Assembly (NCBI GenBank): GCA_025201865.1
Contig: MU602686.1
Location: forward strand, 32,668-96,667
Source of the DNA: Ramicandelaber brevisporus
Lineage: Eukaryota; Kickxellomycota; Ramicandelaberales; Ramicandelaberaceae
Length of the DNA stretch: 64,000 nucleotides
Direction of reading: 5' to 3'
The notes under the pieces were generated by a model that ran no database searches, was not told where the DNA came from, and saw only the letters and a list, made by a program, of their open reading frames with translations. The translations under genes were made by a program, and so were the position numbers. Shown here piece after piece: positions 20,776 through 31,355 of this stretch (the stretch's first letter is position 1; every line of letters begins with the position of its first letter).

Positions 20776-23700
20776 TCAATGTAATGGTACAATGGCTGTT
20801 GGTGTCTTGGTCGGCGTCATGTTGCTGTTGCTGTTGTTGTGGCTGTTGTTGTGGCTGCTTCTGTTATTGTTATTTGCAGTAGTCGATGTGGCAGAAATGG
20901 ATGAATTAACTGGAGGCGAGCGAGGTGACTGAGAAGCTAGTCTACTCTGACGAGCAGTTTGCTGTTGCTGAAGCCGCTGTTGAACTGTCTCTGGCGTATC
21001 CATCTTGCTGAACGTGAAGCCCTTGGTTGGAGTCCCGGTTTGATTGGAGTAGTTGCGACCACTTGGTGAACGACCAATGCTGACACTATTCAAGAGAGCC
21101 GATGGACTACCACTGTTGTTGCTGCCAAAACTGATGGCACTGGCTGGCATTAGTGGAGTGCTGAACCCTTGCTGCTGCTGGTGAAGCGGATGCTGGGCGA
21201 GGCTACCATTTGACAGTGCTTGCGTCACGGTGATTGCTGTAGATGGGATTGTTGTACCAGCGAGGACTGCCGTGGGACTGCTGTGAACAGACTGCGATGA
21301 CTGCGGAACCAAGTTAACAGTTGAGATGGGTGGAATCGACGGACGGTGTTGCATAGAGGGAGGATTGAACTTGCCTGGACTCAATCCTGGTCGATACGAG
21401 CGAATGTTACCACTCTTCCCACCACCACCACCACCACCACCGTTAACTTTCATGGCAGCTGTCATGAGAGGAGACGGACCCGTATCAATTGGGATTGGGG
21501 ACATTGGAAAATTTGCCGAGGCCTGGCGTGGGGAGATGTGGCTTGCATGCGGTAACTCGCCACCAGAACGGCTGGAAACCACTGGACTGCCCAAGTGTTG
21601 ATAGCTGCCAGTTGGCGTGGCTGTCAATGGAGACATGCGAATAACGCCGCCAAGGTGCGAGTTGGATACAGTTCGGTCGTGAGCTGATAAAGACAGCGCA
21701 TTCTGCGGTGAGATTGAAATTGGATGCGACGGAATCGATGGCGAGGCAATAGATGGCAGCGAGCTGACAGGAACAGGCGATGTGAGCCCACCGCCACCAC
21801 CACCAGCGGCAGCGGCGGCGGCAGCGGCGGCAGCAGCAGCCTGTTGTTGAGCGAGTCGAGCAGCCTTGGAGCGACTTGGACGTTGGCGAGTGCCAGGCTG
21901 GGAGCCATCCTTGGTGCGATTGCGCTTCTTGATAACATCGGTCTTCATAGCCTTTGGGCGAACTTCGCCGTGCAGCTTGTAGAACAAACCGCATGCATTG
22001 CACAATGGATTGCCTTCAGGATCTCTTCTCCACAGCGGTGTCTTGGTAGTCTCGCAGTTGTAGCATCGAGTTGGTGGACCGTCATCACCACTGCCGCTTG
22101 TACCGCTGCCAGGTGCCTTTGATGCAGCAGATTTGGCTTGAGACGATGATGAGGTGCCTGCAAAGCCATCGTGCTTCGTCCGTTTGTTGGCGTCGGTGCC
22201 AGTAGAGGCGTCACCATTACTTTGCTGCTGTTGTTGTTGTTGCTGAGAACCGTCCTTGCGCTTACGCGAGGATGTACCAGCTACGGCAGTTGCTGTTGCT
22301 CCAGGATTGCCCACAGTCTGTGCCTTGGACAGTGGTAAGCTAGTTGGGCCAGATCCAACCGATGCCACCGGAGCAATTGAGGTAGAAGATGGCAGTCCGA
22401 GTGCAAGGTTCAAATCACCAACGCCTCCACTTGATGTTGGCATTGCGGGTAGCCCACCACTTGCATTGCTAGAACTACCACCACCGCCACCAAGACTGGA
22501 TAGCAGGTCGTCAAGACCAGATGGCCAGAAACTGAGTGCACTGCCAGCACTGCCAGACCCAATATCCGCAATGCCAAGCTGGTTGCGACCACCTTTGCTA
22601 GTATCAGAATCGCCGTGAAGATAGCGATGAAGCAGCTCTGGTCCAATGTGAGTGGCCTGGCCAAATGTACCGCCAGATGACATGCCATAGTAGTTTCCCA
22701 GGAAGCCATATGATCCACCACTGGTTGCAAGTCCAGACAGGAGAGAGTTTGTGCCGGCCAATCCCGCAAAAAGATCCATCTCGGGACTGCTCTTCTCAAT
22801 AAAAGAGGAGGCTGGTCCCACGATGTTCACTGTAGCGGCAGAGGAAGCAGAAGGCACAGGCTGGCTCAGAGTTGCGGAGGTGGGCGGTGCAGTAAACAAT
22901 GTGGCAGAGGACGGCGGGACCATAGCAGACGCAGCAGGTGCTACAACGGCAGCGGCAGATGGCGGAGGCACCTTGCTGGAGGAGTCGGCTCGAATAGTCA
23001 AAGAATTTGCAGCGTCCAAGTCAAGATGTGGAATATGGTGAATGGCGGAGGGAAGGTGAAGACCGAGTGGAGGAGTGTTGGCGCGTGCGAGAAGAACACC
23101 AGTGTCACTATTGTTGTTGCTATTGTTGCTGCTGCTGTTGTTGTTGCCATGACTGCTGGTGTTTTTGGATGTCGATGCGGCTGTGGTGGTGGTGGCAACA
23201 GAAAGGATATTATTCTTTGGATTGAATGAGAAGCGAGGATCTGCGTCCATTTGGTGACTGGCAGTAGAACCTATGCGGCCCGTAAAGGACAGTGCAGAAG
23301 GTGCTACTCCCCCAAGACTACCAGCAGCCGATGCGTCGATGCCTGTGCTGGTGGTGGTGGATGACGCTGTAGATGATGCATTCGACACAGCAGTCGCGGT
23401 GGTGGCGAGTGCTTGAGAGAGTGGGTCTTGGAGAGGATCAACAAAGTGGAACAGCGAAGCAATTGATGCAGGGTATGGCACAGCGTTGAATGCAGAGGGC
23501 ACCAACAGTGAATGTGTACCACGACTCATATGGAGTGTGAGTGGTTGTGACGATGGATCCAACCCTGAAATTTCGACGTTGTTGCTGTTTGTAATGCTAA
23601 TGTTATTGTGTGACAGGCGGTGAGGTTGAGGCTGGAAGAGTGTTGCACCTGGCTGNNNNNNNNNNNNNNNNNNNNNNNNNNNNNNNNNNNNNNNNNNNNN

Positions 23701-26625
23701 NNNNNNNNNNNNNNNNNNNNNNNNNNNNNNNNNNNNNNNNNNNNNNNNNNNNNNNNNNNNNNNNNNNNNNNNNNNNNNNNNNNNNNNNNNNNNNNNNNNN
23801 NNNNNNNNNNNNNNNNNNNNNNNNNNNNNNNNNNNNNNNNNNNNNNNNNNNNNNNNNNNNNNNNNNNNNNNNNNNNNNNNNNNNNNNNNNNNNNNNNNNN
23901 NNNNNNNNNNNNNNNNNNNNNNNNNNNNNNNNNNNNNNNNNNNNNNNNNNNNNNNNNNNNNNNNNNNNNNNNNNNNNNNNNNNNNNNNNNNNNNNNNNNN
24001 NNNNNNNNNNNNNNNNNNNNNNNNNNNNNNNNNNNNNNNNNNNNNNNNNNNNNNNNNNNNNNNNNNNNNNNNNNNNNNNNNNNNNNNNNNNNNNNNNNNN
24101 NNNNNNNNNNNNNNNNNNNNNNNNNNNNNNNNNNNNNNNNNNNNNNNNNNNNNNNNNNNNNNNNNNNNNNNNNNNNNNNNNNNNNNNNNNNNNNNNNNNN
24201 NNNNNNNNNNNNNNNNNNNNNNNNNNNNNNNNNNNNNNNNNNNNNNNNNNNNNNNNNNNNNNNNNNNNNNNNNNNNNNNNNNNNNNNNNNNNNNNNNNNN
24301 NNNNNNNNNNNNNNNNNNNNNNNNNNNNNNNNNNNNNNNNNNNNNNNNNNNNNNNNNNNNNNNNNNNNNNNNNNNNNNNNNNNNNNNNNNNNNNNNNNNN
24401 NNNNNNNNNNNNNNNNNNNNNNNNNNNNNNNNNNNNNNNNNNNNNNNNNNNNNNNNNNNNNNNNNNNNNNNNNNNNNNNNNNNNNNNNNNNNNNNNNNNN
24501 NNNNNNNNNNNNNNNNNNNNNNNNNNNNNNTGTTGAGTACAGTTGGCGTCGGCTCGTCAAGTGACCTGCGGGTTTGCGAAAAGCCATGCAGTAATGTTGT
24601 AGCTGGTGCTGTGTTTGTTGACTGGATGGATGCTACTGAAGCAGTAGATGCTCGCTTGGCCATTGACTGTGAGGAGCTTGAAAAAGAAGAGCCGACATTA
24701 GCCGATGACTGTTGCGCCATGTGTTTAGATCCTGTCCTGGGTGACTGGAGTGAGTCTTTCTGGTGAACGGAGGTCTCGTCCATCAACTGTAGCTGACCAC
24801 CATTCCCACTTCCACTGCCAGCTGCTCCTGAACCTGCTGCTGCTGCTGCTGCTGTAGATGTTGATGATGTTGATGATGTTTTCATCGAGTCCCAAAAGGC
24901 AGACGCCTGCATCTGCGACATTGGAGACATCATTGGCTGCATTGATCCAAACAGTGAGTGGATAGAGTCAGAAACGAGTCCAGTTGACAGTGATAGTCTA
25001 TCAGAGAGCAATGCAGCACCTTCTGGAATGCTGCCCAGGTCCATCGCAGCTGTGTTTCGATACCTGCTCGATTCACCATGCGCAGCCATCAAGTCGATAC
25101 TTGGACGGGCACTGCCTGCAAATTTCAGACTTGACTGTGGCTGCTGCTGTGGTTGCTGTTGCTGTGGTTGCTGTTGCTGCTGCTGAGGAGCGTGAGAGCT
25201 ATTGCTGCTTCCTGGGAGTGTATTTGCTGTGAATGCAGAGCCTGTAGAGAGCATCATGGCTGAGGATAATGTTGATTGTTGCTGTTGTTTTTGCTGTTGC
25301 TGTTGTTGTTGCTGCTGTTGCTGCTGCTCTGTGCTTTTGCTCAATGTTGATGGTGTCGTCACAGTTAACGATGGAGCAACGGTGGCTGCCGCCGATGAAG
25401 AGGAAGAGGAGGAAGAAGAAAAATGTGCCGAAGTAGTGGGTGAGCGTAACACAGTGTTGCCGCTGCCGTTGCCGCTGCTGCCGCCGATTGTCTGTGGTAG
25501 TGAAATATTCTCGGAGCGGTCAATGCTATTGTTATTGGAACGAAGAGGAGGTGGAGCCGACAACAAGAGCCGAGAGTGCGCGTCTTGGGTGGCGGCGGTC
25601 ACATTCGAAAATACTCCAGTGTGCGGAGAGACAGACGATGCGGTGGTGGACGAACCCATCACTGAGGCACCATCCGCTGGTACAAAGAGCGCAGTCTCGT
25701 GATTCGAGCGCACCACTGCCTTAGTAGGAGCTGTCTGGCTGGCGTCACTCAGTGGGCCAACTAATGTTGAAATGTTGATGCCGTTGCTGCTGCTGCTGTT
25801 GTTGTTGCCAGCTGAAGGTAAGAGAAGGTCAAAGAATCCAATACCAGTCATTTCGTCTGCTTCAAACGACTCCAATAATGAATAATCATCTTCAACTGTG
25901 TCCATCGCTAACAGCTTCCCTACTCTTTCTACTATTCCAGCAGTTGCAGTTGCAGCTACAGCTGCAGCTGCAGAACCGCTGTGTATCCGTGTAGTTGCAT
26001 CATCAATAATCAAATCCATATCTTCGTAACATGCACTTCCTTGGCTCTGATTCTGATTCTGATTCTGATGATGGTTTTGGCTGATGCGTCGTTGCCTTGC
26101 TCGCTGAGCATTAGCTGCGCGCCATGCCAAATTGGCTATCCGCCTGCTGTTTGACACAAGATGCTTGCCAGCCGAGCTCAGCTGCCACAGTGATGTTAAG
26201 TCGCTCGCCTTCGAGTTTAGCAATGTATCGGCCTGGATCGGTAGACCCTCCATGTCGATATCATTCATAGTAGATGGTTGAGAAATTGCATCCCGAACGG
26301 CTTCTGCGAGAATACTACTATCGTAACCGCCGAGTGTGCTACTGCCGTTTGTGTAGTCTGCCACATGACGGCGACTGCCACCATTGGCTGTGGATGTATG
26401 CGACGAGACCGCCGAAAATGCCGAATGTTGCAAAGCTCCGCCATTGTTAGTCGCATTTGCCGTCACTGTCGATGATGTCTGAGCGCCAACTGTTCCACTA
26501 CGATCGACATTCATGTGGTACTGTTGCTGAGGCTGAGGCTGTGTGTGTTGAAGGTTTGCGAGAGCTTGACGGGCAGCTGCATATGCAGGCTGGTCCCACG
26601 ATGTGTTACCACCAGGATTGCTCAT
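20776..26625 (-). CDS. AreA/Gat1-type GATA transcription factor (contains an assembly gap)
   Basis: 1949 codons as drawn, of which about 292 fall in an N gap (23656-24530). A single fungal GATA finger near residue 1520 has Cys spacing CX2CX17CX2C ([27 protein letters not shown]), followed by a basic arm (KKRNRTK). Near residues 135-170 a segment [11 protein letters not shown], then [12 protein letters not shown], resembles the DUF1752 motif of AreA-like nitrogen regulators. The rest is Ser/Gln/Ala/Asn-rich, with Q runs and a poly-Ala run just after the finger. In fungi these factors activate nitrogen-catabolite genes in the nucleus. Both sides of the gap stay in one frame with the gap length given, but that length may be nominal, and an intron inside it cannot be excluded. 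Confidence 0.88.
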   Translation of the reverse strand: MSNPGGNTSWDQPAYAAARQALANLQHTQPQPQQQYHMNVDRSGTVGAQTSSTVTANATNNGGALQHSAFSAVSSHTSTANGGSRRHVADYTNGSSTLGGYDSSILAEAVRDAISQPSTMNDIDMEGLPIQADTLLNSKASDLTSLWQLSSAGKHLVSNSRRIANLAWRAANAQRARQRRISQNHHQNQNQNQSQGSACYEDMDLIIDDATTRIHSGSAAAAVAATATAGIVERVGKLLAMDTVEDDYSLLESFEADEMTGIGFFDLLLPSAGNNNSSSSNGINISTLVGPLSDASQTAPTKAVVRSNHETALFVPADGASVMGSSTTASSVSPHTGVFSNVTAATQDAHSRLLLSAPPPLRSNNNSIDRSENISLPQTIGGSSGNGSGNTVLRSPTTSAHFSSSSSSSSSAAATVAPSLTVTTPSTLSKSTEQQQQQQQQQQQQKQQQQSTLSSAMMLSTGSAFTANTLPGSSNSSHAPQQQQQQPQQQQPQQQPQSSLKFAGSARPSIDLMAAHGESSRYRNTAAMDLGSIPEGAALLSDRLSLSTGLVSDSIHSLFGSMQPMMSPMSQMQASAFWDSMKTSSTSSTSTAAAAAAGSGAAGSGSGNGGQLQLMDETSVHQKDSLQSPRTGSKHMAQQSSANVGSSFSSSSQSMAKRASTASVASIQSTNTAPATTLLHGFSQTRRSLDEPTPTVLNXXXXXXXXXXXXXXXXXXXXXXXXXXXXXXXXXXXXXXXXXXXXXXXXXXXXXXXXXXXXXXXXXXXXXXXXXXXXXXXXXXXXXXXXXXXXXXXXXXXXXXXXXXXXXXXXXXXXXXXXXXXXXXXXXXXXXXXXXXXXXXXXXXXXXXXXXXXXXXXXXXXXXXXXXXXXXXXXXXXXXXXXXXXXXXXXXXXXXXXXXXXXXXXXXXXXXXXXXXXXXXXXXXXXXXXXXXXXXXXXXXXXXXXXXXXXXXXXXXXXXXXXXXXXXXXXXXXXXXXXXXXXXXXXXXXXQPGATLFQPQPHRLSHNNISITNSNNVEISGLDPSSQPLTLHMSRGTHSLLVPSAFNAVPYPASIASLFHFVDPLQDPLSQALATTATAVSNASSTASSTTTSTGIDASAAGSLGGVAPSALSFTGRIGSTASHQMDADPRFSFNPKNNILSVATTTTAASTSKNTSSHGNNNSSSNNSNNNSDTGVLLARANTPPLGLHLPSAIHHIPHLDLDAANSLTIRADSSSKVPPPSAAAVVAPAASAMVPPSSATLFTAPPTSATLSQPVPSASSAATVNIVGPASSFIEKSSPEMDLFAGLAGTNSLLSGLATSGGSYGFLGNYYGMSSGGTFGQATHIGPELLHRYLHGDSDTSKGGRNQLGIADIGSGSAGSALSFWPSGLDDLLSSLGGGGGSSSNASGGLPAMPTSSGGVGDLNLALGLPSSTSIAPVASVGSGPTSLPLSKAQTVGNPGATATAVAGTSSRKRKDGSQQQQQQQQSNGDASTGTDANKRTKHDGFAGTSSSSQAKSAASKAPGSGTSGSGDDGPPTRCYNCETTKTPLWRRDPEGNPLCNACGLFYKLHGEVRPKAMKTDVIKKRNRTKDGSQPGTRQRPSRSKAARLAQQQAAAAAAAAAAAAGGGGGGLTSPVPVSSLPSIASPSIPSHPISISPQNALSLSAHDRTVSNSHLGGVIRMSPLTATPTGSYQHLGSPVVSSRSGGELPHASHISPRQASANFPMSPIPIDTGPSPLMTAAMKVNGGGGGGGGKSGNIRSYRPGLSPGKFNPPSMQHRPSIPPISTVNLVPQSSQSVHSSPTAVLAGTTIPSTAITVTQALSNGSLAQHPLHQQQQGFSTPLMPASAISFGSNNSGSPSALLNSVSIGRSPSGRNYSNQTGTPTKGFTFSKMDTPETVQQRLQQQQTARQSRLASQSPRSPPVNSSISATSTTANNNNRSSHNNSHNNSNSNMTPTKTPTAIVPLH
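23656..24530. other. Assembly gap (run of N)
   Basis: 875 undetermined bases inside the GATA factor gene. The flanks are CAG/Ser-rich low complexity, a likely reason for the failed assembly. The length is not a multiple of three, yet the partial codon at the edge keeps the flanking frames in phase. Confidence 0.99.
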
Positions 26626-27151
26626 CTTCGCTGCTGCGGCTGCTGCTTTAGTAAATAGGAGATGATCCCTCGCTTATTATGCTGTGCGTAAACTGCTGCC
26701 TCTGCTGCTGCCTCTGCTGCTGGCAAGTGTAACTGTATGTCTGTGTGTCTGAGTGCGTGAGAACGACAAAGAGGAAGTTAGAGAAAGGTTGTCGAAATGA
26801 GCGCAAAACAGAGTGGCAGAGTGTCTCTGCGAGGGCTGTCAACCGTAAACGTCTTCGAGAAAAACGACTGGTTGTTCTCAAAGAGGCTACAGCTGCAACA
26901 ACAGTAACAACAACAACAAAAACAAAAACAAAAACAAAAGCAAGAAAAGAGAGGGAACAGATGAGGAGCGACGGAAGTACACCAAAACCAAGGGAAAAGG
27001 GGAAGAGAACGGCGGTCTGCTGCAGTGCTTGTGCTGATGAGGGAGGAGGGGAGGAGGAAGGTTGCACTGTTGCGGAGAATCCTGTATGATGCGATGTGAA
27101 TAATAGCGTATATCCGCGCTAATGACAGAAAAAGTGGGGGGGAAGCAAAGG

Positions 27152-27183
27152 GGCGAAGAGGCGAAGAGGCGAAGAGGCGAAGA
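27152..27183. repeat. 8-bp minisatellite, unit GGCGAAGA
   Basis: Four perfect head-to-tail copies in the region upstream of the GATA factor gene. Confidence 0.9.
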
Positions 27184-27580
27184 TGGGGGCGAGGAGACCA
27201 CGAGTATGGTCAGCTGGTTATTTCAAAAACAAAAAAGTGTGAATTGCGGAATTGCGGGGGGAATTCGTTGGAAAGAGCAATGGCAAAAGACAACGGCAGC
27301 AACAAGTCCGTGCAGGTTTCAGATATAAAACAGCTGATGTTTGGTGAGTTGGTTGGTGAGTTGGCTGGCTGGCGGAGATAGAAAGAGTGGAGGGAGAACA
27401 AGGCGAGCACAAAAGAAAGGGGGTGGAGAGAGATGTGTGTTGATGCTGTGTGTGTGTATGTGTTTGCAGCTGAGCGTTAGTGTCTGTGGTATCGAGTCGG
27501 AGATGATTTGACACACACCCACTCGCTTGTTCGCTCGCTCGCTCACTCACTCACACAAGCAAGGACAGTGATTGAGACTG

Positions 27581-27788
27581 CTAAATAAGCGAAAGTCAGG
27601 TGCGTGTTATTTTTTTTCTTCGTTACTGGACTGGAAGAGGGCCGCCAGAACTGTACCTGAATCGAAATGGAATGCTGTTTTTTCCTAAATAAGCGAAAGT
27701 CAGGTGCGTGTTATTTTTTTTCTTCGTTACTGGACTGGAAGAGGGCCGCCAGAACTGTACCTGAATCGAAATGGAATGCTGTTTTTTT
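27581..27788. repeat. 104-bp tandem duplication
   Basis: Copy 1 is 27581-27684 and copy 2 is 27685-27788. The unit begins CTAAATAAGCGAAAGTCAGG and contains a T run and the block GGGCCGCCAGAACTGTACC. The copies are essentially identical apart from T-run length at the end, so the event is recent or the copies are homogenised. Non-coding. Confidence 0.92.
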
Positions 27789-28531
27789 TCTTCTTCTTTG
27801 CTGCTTCTGTTGCTGCTGCTTCTGGACAGAGTGGTGTTTGTGTATGTGTATGTAAGTGTGTGTGTGTATGTGTGTGTGTAACTGAAGGATGCTGATGTGG
27901 CAACAACAACAAAAGGACAAGAACAAACCTTGTCCGAGGGTTATCCGCAGGCAAAAGTTCCCACGACAGCGTGCTTATTTTGTAGACTGTTTGATGGAAG
28001 GATGATGAGGATTGGTTGCTTTTTGAGAGCCACACCAACCCAACACCTTACTAAAAAAAAAAACAACAAAGGCTGAGATTCAATGTCAACAAATCGAAAT
28101 GGTGCTAACTTTGAGAGATGACGAGCTCACAATGCAAAAGGAATGGCTGCGGTTAAAGTTTCAAAACAGAAGCAGAAACAAGAAACAAATTATGAAGGAA
28201 TACAGTGTGAATCACGTTCTGGATAGCAAGATGTTACAGGACAATGATGAGCGAAGCGGCGATCAATTGCAAGTGAGAGGAAATGAATTCAAACAAGAAC
28301 GAGACTAAGAACAAAAGTAAGAACAAGAGTAAGAACAAGAATAAGAACAAGACTGTGAGGGATGGAAGACGGCGCCGATGATGTCCGCAACGCACACTGA
28401 GCAAATGAATGTCAAATTAACTTTTGTTTTTTTTTTCTACACTCGGGATAACACTTGTGTCACATCAAACGAAAGTTGCAGGGTGGTTGTCATCGTCGCC
28501 GGCCATGGACACTTACTCCGCGAAGAAGAAA

Positions 28532-28564
28532 AAGACTCACAAGACTCACAAGACTCACAAGACT
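28532..28564. repeat. 9-bp minisatellite, unit AAGACTCAC
   Basis: Just under four perfect units, followed by a short CTAGT-rich stretch. Non-coding. Confidence 0.85.
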
Positions 28565-29365
28565 AGTACTAGTGCTAGGGCTAGTGCAAGGAGAGGAGGC
28601 AGAGTGGTTAATTAGTCTGGAAGTGACTGCCGTTGTACACCTTCGGTATTATCCTCTCTCTTGGTGCTCACCCTAAAAAGAGAGAGAGAGAGAGAGGGAG
28701 AGAGAGAGAAAAGAGATGCATGCTTTCCATAATCGATTGTGCTACGTTAGATAACGGTTATCCAAATTCGCGTGTTTCTGGTTTGTTATACTGTGTGCAT
28801 GTGTGTGTGTGTATGTGCGTGGAATAGGGCATTCTACAACAGCCGATACCACATGACTTCTTCCGGGTTGCAAGCTTTGCTGATGTGCGTCATGATTTTA
28901 TTTTTTTTACTTGTAACTTACTGACAACAGCAACAACAGCAGTGCGCGCGCGCGCGGCAGTGCACGAGCGTCGAACTCAAAGATGCCATACAGTCAACCC
29001 ACGCTGAACTCGCGTGCCTATCGCTCAGCAAGGTCACGAAATGTCGCGTGATGTTTCTACATTGAGTGTATTTGGTTAAAGGCCGAGTACGAGGTTGGCG
29101 TGCAACTATCGCTCTACAAACTCGCATGTTCACACTCTCGCAAACACGCTGGTCTGTAATGCGACACATGTTGCCGCCATTGCAGATTCGTGTCCAACAG
29201 AAGTAGAAAGAAGGAAAACTTTACACGCAAACTTGTACAACAGGCTTGACCAAAAGAAGACATCGCTTCAAATGTCAAACTCACATGCGATTCTGACTGT
29301 GTTTGTGTTTTTAAAAGAGGAAAAAGAGGAAAGTGTGCAAATGGAGTAGTTCAAAGCTGAGTAAA

Positions 29366-30745
29366 TTATTTAGAAGACTTCTTCTTTGATGGCTTTTTGG
29401 TGGCATCAGAGCCCTCGGAATCGACAGCAGCTGCAGCGGCGGCAGCGGCGGTGCGACGAGTCACACGTCTAGTTCCAGAGACGCTGGTTGAAGTCGCAGA
29501 GTCATCATCGGCTTCAGCACCATTATCAGTCTCAGCCTCAGCAGCGGCAGTAGCGGCAGCAATGGCAGAGTCAACACTGTCAGCCTCATCATGGCTGTCC
29601 TTCTTGGCATCAGCTGCCGATTCCTTCTCCTCCTTCTTCTTCTTGTCCTCCTCAGACTCCTCGGTTTCCTCAGAGTAGGCGAAAACGGCACCGAGCTGAC
29701 CGCGGAACAGAGCTGGCACAAGCACCGACAAGATGCAGGCTGGTGACAGATACAACAATGCTGGCTGGGCAGCCTTGAAGGTGTGCATCACAAAGATAGT
29801 CGTAGCCAAACCAGCAACGTATGCGGCAAATCCAGTCACAAAGTACACCTTTGAGAAGCTTTGTGGACGACGCTGGCCATTGAGCGCAGCTGGCAGAGTC
29901 TTCTTATCCTTGCTGTAGCCCACAGCCTCCAGGAACAAGTGGCGATCGAAGCGCAGCGACATGGCCAGGAAGATGCCTGGCATCACAATATCGCCCAGTC
30001 CAAGCATGGTGACGTCCTTCTTGTGCTCAAGAAGCGGCCATGGCTGCTTGGGGAACACAACCTTGATGGGGCCGTCGATGCCCTTGGCAACGGTGACCAT
30101 GACATCAGTGCCAAACACCCAGAAGATGTCGTAGATGAAGAGACCAGACAGCAAGATCATGCCGGTGCGGAACGAGTCGAGACGGATGAGCTTGATGGCG
30201 GTGTATGAGAATGACAGGCCGATGATGTTGTTCAGGATCCAGTGCTTGGTCACCGAGTAGGCGGCGGTGAGAGCGAGACCGAGGACAAACGCCACAATGT
30301 CAACGTTGGTGAACTTTAAGCTGAACAGCTCGCCAGAAACACGCTTAGAGAGACGCAGATGGTAGCGGGCCAGGCGCAGCTGAGTGATTCCCGTAATCAA
30401 TGCAGACAAGGTGGCAGTGAGAGCAGTGGCGGAAATGAGAGTAAAGTAGGCTGTGATAAGCAAGCTGAGCAGATCAGCGCGCAGATACTTGACAACGACA
30501 TAGAGCGAAGCAAGCATAGCAGAGCCGTACAGTGGGAACATGTAGGCGTCCTTGGAGGAGACAGCCTCGGTTTCCTCGTCTTCAGAGGAAGAGGACTCGT
30601 CGGCCTCGGCGCGGGCTGCCTTGCGTTCCTTGCGGCCAGCCAGCTTGAGCTTGTCGAGAGTGCCAAAGGAGCCAAAGATAATTGGCACAATAGCCATGGT
30701 GCCGATTGCACCGTACGCAATCAGCGTGTCGTTGTCGAGAGCCAT
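29366..30745 (-). CDS. Signal peptide peptidase (presenilin-like GxGD aspartyl protease)
   Basis: 459 aa multi-pass ER membrane protease that cleaves signal-peptide remnants and some tail-anchored proteins within the bilayer. Both catalytic aspartates are visible, YD (LFIYDIFWVFGTDV) near residue 204 and GLGD near residue 250, with the PAL motif (VPALFRGQL) near residue 341. Several hydrophobic segments precede these, and an acidic loop with SSSSEDEE lies near residues 50-60. The C-terminus is longer than in human HM13 (about 377 aa): an acidic, Ala-rich and Ser-rich tail from about residue 365, ending in a Lys-rich PSKKKSSK. It does not form a strict KKXX signal. Divergent from the zinc-finger gene. 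Confidence 0.94.
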   Translation of the reverse strand: MALDNDTLIAYGAIGTMAIVPIIFGSFGTLDKLKLAGRKERKAARAEADESSSSEDEETEAVSSKDAYMFPLYGSAMLASLYVVVKYLRADLLSLLITAYFTLISATALTATLSALITGITQLRLARYHLRLSKRVSGELFSLKFTNVDIVAFVLGLALTAAYSVTKHWILNNIIGLSFSYTAIKLIRLDSFRTGMILLSGLFIYDIFWVFGTDVMVTVAKGIDGPIKVVFPKQPWPLLEHKKDVTMLGLGDIVMPGIFLAMSLRFDRHLFLEAVGYSKDKKTLPAALNGQRRPQSFSKVYFVTGFAAYVAGLATTIFVMHTFKAAQPALLYLSPACILSVLVPALFRGQLGAVFAYSEETEESEEDKKKKEEKESAADAKKDSHDEADSVDSAIAAATAAAEAETDNGAEADDDSATSTSVSGTRRVTRRTAAAAAAAAVDSEGSDATKKPSKKKSSK

Positions 30746-31355
30746 ATCACTTTCTTCCTTCGGGGGCTGCTGGATCTAGTTGAATGAACGAACGAACAAA
30801 GACTTTGTTGTTGTTGTTAATGGTGGTGGTGGTGGTGGTGGTGTTGTTGTTGCTGTGATTTCTACCAAAGACGAAGATTCGCCAGCACATATACTCAAAC
30901 TACACAGAGAAAAGCGACATTATTTGACTGCATTTACACACACAGAGAGAGAGAAGGTCTGGATCTCATGACCTGGGCCAATAACATAGCAAGGAACACA
31001 TTTCGCATGATGAGTGATGAGTGATGGTGGGAAACCTCAACAGAAAGCATATTGCAGTTACAGGCAGCTCGAAGAAAAATATCGAGGATGCAGGTAATAT
31101 GGAGTCCATTGAATGAACCACGGTTGAGTGTCGTTGACGGTGAATGTGTTTGTTGCTGCGATACAATGCGGATGGATGGAGTCGATTATATTCGCGTTTG
31201 CTTTTTGTTTGTTTATTTTTGTTTGGCTTGCCACAAAACGAGGTGACTGGTTTGCTCTCTCGGAATCTCAACTACTACTCGACTGAAGATTGACCACTAC
31301 CACCAACTGCAACAGAACAGCTGATCTACCCAGCCAGCCAACTAGCCAACCAGCC
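30746..31355. promoter_or_regulatory. Divergent promoter, SPP (-) and zinc-finger gene (+)
   Basis: About 610 bases. A (GGT)n/(GTT)n tract (about 30806-30853) lies close to the SPP start. A second, CAACTACTACTCG-type leader lies before the zinc-finger ATG. The frame of that gene is open back to a TTG at 31290, but the first ATG is 31356. Confidence 0.6.

Larger units (their letters stand above)
26626..29365. other. 2.7-kb gene-free region upstream of the GATA gene
   Basis: Probably the large promoter and leader of the GATA factor plus the 3' flank of the SPP gene. It is full of simple sequence: AAACAAA-type repeats (about 26905-26945), 4 x GGCGAAGA (27152-27183), a 104-bp tandem duplication (27581-27788), TG/TGTA tracts (27833-27880), 12-bp GTAAGAACAAGA repeats (about 28310-28352), 9-bp AAGACTCAC repeats (28532-28564), an AG tract (28678-28712) and an alternating CG run (about 28944-28957). 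Open frames of 60-140 codons are low-complexity and not convincing. No tRNA could be folded. Confidence 0.6.

Noticed and set aside
26648-27067. Minus-strand open frame of 139 codons just upstream of the GATA gene
   Set aside because: Low-complexity Phe/Val and Gln runs from simple repeats; it looks like leader sequence.
28960-29050. tRNA-like element on the minus strand (GAGTTCGACGC resembling a B box)
   Set aside because: No acceptor stem can be formed, the T stem has mismatches, and the only good 5-bp stem (CACGC/GCGTG) has no T before a possible anticodon.
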